Assembly: GCA_904502175.1 (NCBI GenBank)
Contig: CAJGDU010000007.1
Span: 1-20,647, forward strand
Origin: Clostridiaceae bacterium
GTDB taxonomy: Bacteria > Bacillota > Clostridia > Oscillospirales > Acutalibacteraceae
Direction of reading: 5' to 3'
Length of the DNA: 20,647 bases
Shown: positions 16,799 to 20,647 of the stretch, piece by piece
Numbering within the stretch: the stretch's first letter is position 1
Layout: the number at the start of each line of letters is the position of its first letter
The notes under the pieces: generated by a model
What the model saw: only the letters and a program-made list of their open reading frames with translations
Databases searched by the model: none
Told to the model about the DNA's origin: nothing
Position numbers and translations under genes: made by a program

Positions 16799-16833
16799 TT
16801 GCAGCATCACCCTTTCTTAAGATTATCAAGCGC

Positions 16834-16870
16834 GAGACCTTCCACCGCGCAAGGGCGCGACGGACGTCTC
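16834..16870 (-). promoter_or_regulatory. Folded 5' leader of the V-ATPase operon
   Basis: Within the roughly 80-base leader, CCGTCGCGC (16863-16855) pairs with GCGCGGTGG (16850-16842) across a CCTT loop, nine pairs with two G-T. GAGAC (16870-16866) pairs with GTCTC (16838-16834) beyond a small internal loop. A TTAAG/CTTAA pair could close the base, bringing the hairpin next to the ribosome binding site. No T run follows, so it is not a terminator. Confidence 0.55.
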
Positions 16871-16885
16871 TTCTTAACGTTACGT

Positions 16886-16915
16886 ATTATACCAAATATA
16901 TACCGTCGGTTTCAA
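16886..16915 (-). promoter_or_regulatory. V-ATPase operon promoter
   Basis: On the minus strand -35 TTGAAA (16915-16910), an 18-base spacer and a perfect -10 TATAAT (16891-16886). Start of transcription is expected near 16879, about 80 bases before the ntpF ATG. Confidence 0.85.
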
Positions 16916-17100
16916 CAAACAACCGGGCGATTTATTTTGATTTTTTATGTTTATTTTTTAACAGTAATTTGGTTTCGTACAGTTTTTTGGCCGCACCCCT
17001 GTGTTGACCGAACCTTTACAAAAAGATTTTTACTGGAGTTTTCAACAATATTGCGGAATAATCTATATGTTGTGGCCGAAAATTCAGCTTATTTTATGGA
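16916..17100. other. AT-rich divergent intergenic spacer
   Basis: This AT-rich stretch lies between the diverging V-ATPase and PRPP synthetase promoters. I see no convincing gene, terminator or repeat in it; an open frame crossing it on the plus strand has no recognisable protein features. A TTGACC at 17004 lacks a good -10 partner. Confidence 0.6.
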
Positions 17101-17129
17101 TTGTATTCAGCCCTTCTCTGTGTTAAAAT
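17101..17129 (+). promoter_or_regulatory. Promoter of the PRPP synthetase gene
   Basis: -35 TTGTAT (17101-17106), a 17-base spacer and -10 TAAAAT (17124-17129). The start point would be near 17136, giving a leader of about 26 bases with an AGGAGG ribosome binding site. Confidence 0.75.
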
Positions 17130-17161
17130 CTTGTCGCATTTTGGAATAGGAGGATTTTTTC

Positions 17162-18379
17162 ATGACAGCAAATATTCCGGAACATTCCGGATTCACGAAG
17201 ATCCCGTACGGCAAACTGGGTATCATCGCCATGAAAGGGACCGAAGAGATCGCCAAAAAGGTCGATGAGTACATCGTCAACTGGAGAAAGGAAACGCTCG
17301 GTGTGGATGACGGCGTTCACCTTGCCGGTTATTCCGAAGAGTCGTTCCTCATCAAGTATTCCGCTCCCCGCTTCGCCTCCGGTGAAGCAAAAGCCGTCAT
17401 CGAACAGACGGTCCGCGGCTACGACCTTTTCATCCTGATCGATGCATTCAACTACGCTGTCACCTACAAAATGAGAGGCGTCGACGTCCCCATGAGTCCC
17501 GATGACCACTATCAGGACCTCAAACGCGTCCTCGCCGCCATCAACGGCAAAGCCCGCCGTGTCACGGTCGTCATGCCCATGCTCTACGAGGGCCGGCAGC
17601 ACCGCAAGACCAACCGCGAGTCGCTCGACTGTGCCATGATGCTGCAGGAGCTCGTCGACTACGGTGTCGACTCCGTCCTCACGTTCGATGCCCACGACCC
17701 CCGGGTCTGCAACGCCATCCCGCTGCACGGCTTCGAAAACGTCTCCCCTATTTACCAGATGCTCAAGGCGCTCATCCGCTCCACTCCGGACATCCGTCTG
17801 GACAAGGAGAACATGCTCGTCGTGTCCCCGGACGAAGGCGGCATGAACCGCGCCATCAACTTTGCCACCTCCCTCGGCGTGGACCTCGGCATTTTCTATA
17901 AGCGGCGCGACTATTCCCGTGTCGTGGACGGCCGGAACCCCATCCTGGCCCACGAGTTCCTCGGTTCTTCCCTCGAAGGGAAAAACGTCATCGTCGTCGA
18001 CGATATGATCGCCTCCGGCGAATCCATGATCGATGTCGCCAGCAAGCTGAAAGAGCGCGGCGCCAACAAGATCTATGTCTGCACCTCGTTCGGCCTGTTC
18101 ACCAGCGGTCTCGAGAAGTTCGACGAAGCCAAGAAGAACGGCACCATCGACAAGATCCTCTGCACGAACACCATCTACCGCGCGCCGGATCTCCTCGCCA
18201 GAGACTGGTATGTGGACGTGGACATGAGCAAGTTCCTGGCCTACCTCATCGACGCCGTCAACCACGACGTCTCCATCGGGCCGCTGCTCGACCCCTCCGC
18301 CAAGATCGACGCCCTCCTCGAACGTCACAACGAGGAGCTCAAGGGCAAGTTCGACACGCAGATGCGTCTCCCCCTGTAA
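17162..18379 (+). CDS. prs: Ribose-phosphate pyrophosphokinase (PRPP synthetase), divergent long form
   Basis: The enzyme transfers pyrophosphate from ATP to ribose 5-phosphate, giving PRPP for purines, pyrimidines, NAD, tryptophan and histidine (substrate of HisG here). Two phosphoribosyltransferase-like halves are visible. Key motifs are RQHRK (usual RQDRK), TFDAHDPRV (in place of the DLHAGQ type), VSPDEGG (usual VSPDAGG), KRRDYSR as the flexible-loop lysine-arginine segment, and the PRPP loop VIVVDDMIASGESM. At 405 residues it is about 90 longer than the classical enzyme, with an N-terminal extension, a roughly 15-residue insert before the RQHRK region and a longer C-terminus. The ATG at 17162 follows AGGAGG by 8 bases. 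Function is fairly sure, subclass is not. Confidence 0.88.
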   Translation: MTANIPEHSGFTKIPYGKLGIIAMKGTEEIAKKVDEYIVNWRKETLGVDDGVHLAGYSEESFLIKYSAPRFASGEAKAVIEQTVRGYDLFILIDAFNYAVTYKMRGVDVPMSPDDHYQDLKRVLAAINGKARRVTVVMPMLYEGRQHRKTNRESLDCAMMLQELVDYGVDSVLTFDAHDPRVCNAIPLHGFENVSPIYQMLKALIRSTPDIRLDKENMLVVSPDEGGMNRAINFATSLGVDLGIFYKRRDYSRVVDGRNPILAHEFLGSSLEGKNVIVVDDMIASGESMIDVASKLKERGANKIYVCTSFGLFTSGLEKFDEAKKNGTIDKILCTNTIYRAPDLLARDWYVDVDMSKFLAYLIDAVNHDVSIGPLLDPSAKIDALLERHNEELKGKFDTQMRLPL

Positions 18380-18396
18380 AGAAAACAAAGCCATAA

Positions 18397-18428
18397 AAAT
18401 GAAAATATGCTATTGCGCTTTTTCATTT
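18397..18428. repeat. Inverted repeat overlapping the amtB -35 box
   Basis: AAATGAAAA (18397-18405) and TTTTCATTT (18420-18428) are perfect 9-base arms with a 14-base spacer that contains the putative -35 TTGCGC. It could be a DNA operator with half-sites about two helical turns apart, or a hairpin at the prs transcript end. Confidence 0.5.
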
Positions 18429-18441
18429 CCGATGGTATCAT
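18413..18441 (+). promoter_or_regulatory. Candidate promoter of amtB-glnK
   Basis: -35 TTGCGC (18413-18418), a 17-base spacer and -10 TATCAT (18436-18441), with a predicted start near 18448. It lies upstream of the terminator hairpin, so transcripts would have to pass that hairpin to reach amtB. A GG-N10-GC pair (18434-18447) in the same place also fits a weak sigma-54 pattern. Confidence 0.6.
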
Positions 18442-18452
18442 AAATGCAACAA

Positions 18453-18502
18453 AAGGCGAAGACGTCTTCGATCTCCAAGAGTCGAAGGCGCCTTCTTTTT
18501 TT
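18453..18502 (+). terminator. Terminator/attenuator hairpin between prs and amtB
   Basis: CTTCGA-t-CTC pairs with GAG-TCGAAG (18466-18487, CAA loop) and outer AAGGCG (18453-18458) pairs with CGCCTT (18489-18494), followed by seven T (18496-18502). A competing hairpin, CGAA-GACGTC-TTCG (18457-18470), uses the same left arm. It may end prs transcripts, attenuate amtB transcription, or both. Confidence 0.8.
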
Positions 18503-18535
18503 GTGATGTGAATACAGAGAGAGAAGGGAATCATC

Positions 18536-19780
18536 ATGATCAACACAGGCGATACCGCGTTAGTACTCATCTCTGCCGCTTTCGTCTTTCTCATGACCCC
18601 GGCGCTGGGATTCTTCTACGGCGGCCTCGGGCGCAGAAAGAACGTAGTTTCGAACCTGATGAACTCCGTGTTCATCCTCGGACTGGCGACGGTCCTCTGG
18701 GTGGCCTTCGGGTTCTCCCTGGCCTTCGGGCCGGACCACGGCGGCGTGATCGGCGACTTTTCGCTGGCATTTTTCAACCATGTCGGCTTTGAGCCGGGCC
18801 CCTACGGAGAGACGATCCCGTTTTTGGCCTTCGCCCTGTTCCAGATGATGTTCGCCATCATCACACCGGCCCTCATCACCGGTTCCATCGCCGGAAGAAT
18901 GAAATTTAAAGCATTGTTTATTTTCATTCTTCTCTGGTCCATCGTCGTCTACTACCCCATCGCGCACATGGTCTGGGGACACGGCGGATGGCTGGAACGC
19001 ATCGGCGTGGCCGACTTTGCCGGCGGCGATGTGGTCCATATCTCCTCCGGGATCACCGCGCTGCTTCTGTGCATCGCCCTCGGCAGCAGAGAAGACATCA
19101 AGTCCGCCAGCTACCGCTGCCATAACGTGCCCTTCGTCGCACTGGGCGCCGGTCTGCTCTGGTTCGGCTGGTTCGGCTTCAACGCCGGCTCTGCCCTGGA
19201 GGCCAACGGCCTGGCAGCGCACGCCTTTGCCACCACGGCGGTCTCCTCCGCCATGGCCATGCTGACCTGGATGCTCATCGACGTCATCGAGACCGGCAAG
19301 CCGACCCTGGTCGGCGCCTCCACCGGACTCGTCGTCGGCCTGGTCGCCATCACCCCCGGCACCGGCTTCGTCCCGGTCTGGGCCTCCTTCATCATCGGCG
19401 GCCTGGTCAGCCCGGTCTGCTACTTCTGTGTCTCCCGGGTCAAGAAACGCTTCGGCTACGACGACGCGCTCGACGCGTTCGGCTGCCACGGAGTCGGCGG
19501 CATCTACGGCGGCATCATGACCGGTATCTTCGGCTCGCAGGCCATCAACCCCGGCGCGGTCTCCAACGGCCTCATCTACGGCGACACGAAGCTCTTTGTG
19601 GCCAACCTCATCGGGACCGTGGCCACCGTCGTTCTCGGTCTGGTCGGCGGCGCCGTCTGCATCTTCATCACCACCCGCTTCACTTCCCTGCGGGTCTCCG
19701 AGAAAGAAGAGAAGATCGGCCTCGATATCACACAGCACGGCGAACGTGCCTACCCGTCCTTCAACGGACTGGATGACTAA
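18536..19780 (+). CDS. amtB: Ammonium transporter, Amt family
   Basis: AmtB is a trimeric inner-membrane channel-like transporter that takes up ammonium. The 414-residue protein has about eleven hydrophobic segments. The twin histidines are His168 (GGDVVHISSG) and His318 (DAFGCHGVGGIYGG); a gating phenylalanine lies in LFQMMFAIITPAL near 106, and FGWFGFNAGSAL is conserved. No cleaved signal peptide is evident. A GAGAAGGGAA site precedes the ATG at 18536. The PII gene starts 12 bases after the stop, the classic amtB-glnK pair in which PII plugs the transporter when nitrogen is plentiful. Confidence 0.97.
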   Translation: MINTGDTALVLISAAFVFLMTPALGFFYGGLGRRKNVVSNLMNSVFILGLATVLWVAFGFSLAFGPDHGGVIGDFSLAFFNHVGFEPGPYGETIPFLAFALFQMMFAIITPALITGSIAGRMKFKALFIFILLWSIVVYYPIAHMVWGHGGWLERIGVADFAGGDVVHISSGITALLLCIALGSREDIKSASYRCHNVPFVALGAGLLWFGWFGFNAGSALEANGLAAHAFATTAVSSAMAMLTWMLIDVIETGKPTLVGASTGLVVGLVAITPGTGFVPVWASFIIGGLVSPVCYFCVSRVKKRFGYDDALDAFGCHGVGGIYGGIMTGIFGSQAINPGAVSNGLIYGDTKLFVANLIGTVATVVLGLVGGAVCIFITTRFTSLRVSEKEEKIGLDITQHGERAYPSFNGLDD

Positions 19781-19792
19781 GGAGGGTACGTC

Positions 19793-20209
19793 ATGTATAA
19801 AGTGGAAGCCATTGTCCGCGAAGAGAAACTCGAAGACGTCAAGGAAGCCCTTGTCGAAGAGGACATCCGCGGTATGACCATTTCTCAGGTCATGGGCTGC
19901 GGCGTCCAGATGGGCTTCACCGAGCTCGTCCGAGGCAATGAGATCGCGGTCAACATGATCCCGAAAATCAAATTCGAGATCCTCGTCTCCAACGAAGTCT
20001 GGCGGGACCGGGCCATCGAAGCCATCCGGCGGGCGGCCTGGACCGGCGAGCCCGGCGACGGCAAGATCTTTGCCTACTATGTCGACACGGCCCTGCGTAT
20101 CCGGACCGCCGAGCGCAACGAGGAAGCCGTCACCCCGACGGACGAAGAGGGCGCCCGCGACCACAACCGCCGGCAGAAAAAGACCGACGAACTCAACCGA
20201 AAAAAATAA
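19793..20209 (+). CDS. glnK: PII-family nitrogen regulatory protein (GlnK-type)
   Basis: A trimeric PII signal protein that binds ATP/ADP and 2-oxoglutarate, and by context gates AmtB. Retained features are Gln39 and Lys58 (2-oxoglutarate and Mg-ATP site), the B-loop TGEPGDGKIF with Lys90, and LRIRTAERNEEA. The T-loop reads ELVRGNEIAVNM: residue 51 is Ile instead of the Tyr uridylylated in proteobacteria, and residue 46 is Val. The length is 138, against about 112 for typical PII; the extra is a hydrophilic, highly charged C-terminal tail (about 115-138). A GGAGGG site lies 6 bases before the ATG. The tail's role is unknown. Confidence 0.93.
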   Translation: MYKVEAIVREEKLEDVKEALVEEDIRGMTISQVMGCGVQMGFTELVRGNEIAVNMIPKIKFEILVSNEVWRDRAIEAIRRAAWTGEPGDGKIFAYYVDTALRIRTAERNEEAVTPTDEEGARDHNRRQKKTDELNRKK

Positions 20210-20241
20210 TAAGAAAAGCGGCTCTTGCGAGCCGCTTTTTT
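20206..20241. terminator. Bidirectional terminator between glnK and ligA
   Basis: AAAAGCGGCTC-TTGC-GAGCCGCTTTT (20214-20239) is a perfect 11-pair stem with T runs on both strands: six T after it on the plus strand, and an interrupted T-rich tail on the minus strand. It serves the convergent glnK and ligA genes. Confidence 0.93.
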
Positions 20242-20647
20242 ATTTCAGTAGTTCTAAAAATTCTTCTTCCGTGAGGACCGGGACGCCGAGGGACTGGGCC
20301 TTCGTCAGCTTCGAGCCCGCCGCCTCTCCGGCGACGAGGTAAGAGGTCTTCTTCGAGACGCTGCCGGACGCCTTTCCCCCGTTGTTCTCGATGAGTTCCT
20401 TGATCTCATTGCGGGTGAGGGTCTGCAGGGTGCCGGTGACCACGATGGTCTTCCCTTCCAGCACGTTCGACTGCCGGGTGTCCTCCTGTTCCATGGTCAG
20501 GCCGTAGGCGCGGAAACGGTCCAGCATGGTCCTGCCGAACGCGCTGTCGAAGTACTCCCGCAGGCCTTCCGCGGTGGTCAGCCCCACGTCGGGCACGGCC
20601 GTCAGGGTCTCGAGGTCGGCCTCCGCCAGAGCGTCCAGGGAGTGGAA
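20240..20647 (-). CDS. ligA: NAD-dependent DNA ligase, C-terminal end (BRCT domain)
   Basis: The last 135 residues of LigA are visible; the gene enters from the right edge, and the frame is open to the last base. The part begins FHSLDALAEADLETLTAVPDVG, the final helix-hairpin-helix region, and continues with a BRCT domain (GKTIVVTGTLQTLTRNEIKELIENNGGKASGSVSKKTSYLVAG by residue pattern). It closes with a LGVPVLTEEEFLELL helix. LigA seals nicks in DNA using NAD+; the adenylation domain lies outside the window. A GTG at 20596 is internal and should not be taken as the start. The stop overlaps the bidirectional terminator. Confidence 0.95.
   Translation of the reverse strand, partial: FHSLDALAEADLETLTAVPDVGLTTAEGLREYFDSAFGRTMLDRFRAYGLTMEQEDTRQSNVLEGKTIVVTGTLQTLTRNEIKELIENNGGKASGSVSKKTSYLVAGEAAGSKLTKAQSLGVPVLTEEEFLELLK

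Noticed and set aside
16799..17149. Plus-strand 116-codon frame in the V-ATPase/prs spacer
   Set aside because: It crosses the ntpF ribosome binding site, both promoters and AT-rich spacer, lacks a clear ribosome binding site, and its composition looks random.
18434..18447. Sigma-54 promoter (GG-N10-GC) for amtB
   Set aside because: Spacing is right but the flanking bases fit weakly, and the same bases lie in a better housekeeping promoter (TTGCGC-N17-TATCAT). There is no enhancer-binding protein gene nearby.
18457..18487. Tandem hairpins ahead of amtB as an ANTAR (EutV/NasT-type) antiterminator target
   Set aside because: That motif needs six-base loops with A at position 1 and G at position 4. 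The first loop here is GACGTC (G at 1), and the second stem has a three-base loop, so the match is poor.

Overview
The window reads as one chromosomal segment of a fairly GC-rich anaerobic member of the Firmicutes (Clostridia- or Negativicutes-like). The grounds are the short-form HisG with HisZ, a nine-gene V-type ATPase operon in the classical ntp order, strong AGGAGG ribosome binding sites, and a bacterial SUV3-like helicase. I cannot name the genus. No transposase, integrase, CRISPR array, tRNA or rRNA was seen, and the region looks like core genome, not an island.

Layout from left to right. (1) 1-5476, minus strand: a histidine operon read hisZ-hisG-hisD-hisC-hisB-hisH-hisA, with hisA cut by the left edge. 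It has a near-consensus promoter at 5509-5537 that is packed with GCTAA/TTAGC repeats, a likely repressor operator. (2) 5553-7961, minus: a SUV3-type RNA helicase of about 802 residues with a C-terminal four-cysteine zinc motif. (3) 8081-16798, minus: a V-type ATPase operon in the order ntpF-I-K-E-C-G-A-B-D, with a consensus promoter at 16886-16915, a structured 5' leader and a strong terminator at 8033-8069. (4) 17162-18379, plus: a divergent PRPP synthetase with its own promoter. (5) 18536-20209, plus: amtB and a PII (GlnK-type) gene, preceded by a promoter and then a terminator hairpin, which suggests attenuation. (6) 20240-20647, minus: the C-terminal end of ligA (BRCT domain), converging on the PII gene with a bidirectional terminator between them.

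How they fit together: PRPP synthetase makes the PRPP that HisG condenses with ATP in the first step of histidine synthesis. AmtB-PII handles ammonium uptake and nitrogen sensing. The V-ATPase keeps all five residues that bind Na+ in the Enterococcus hirae K ring, so it is probably a sodium pump or sodium-driven ATPase.

No wholly new system is evident. The best leads are regulatory: the his operator, the mutually exclusive hairpins ahead of amtB, and the folded V-ATPase leader. The SUV3-like helicase, the Na+ signature in NtpK, the PII protein lacking Tyr51 and the divergent PRPP synthetase are the notable proteins.
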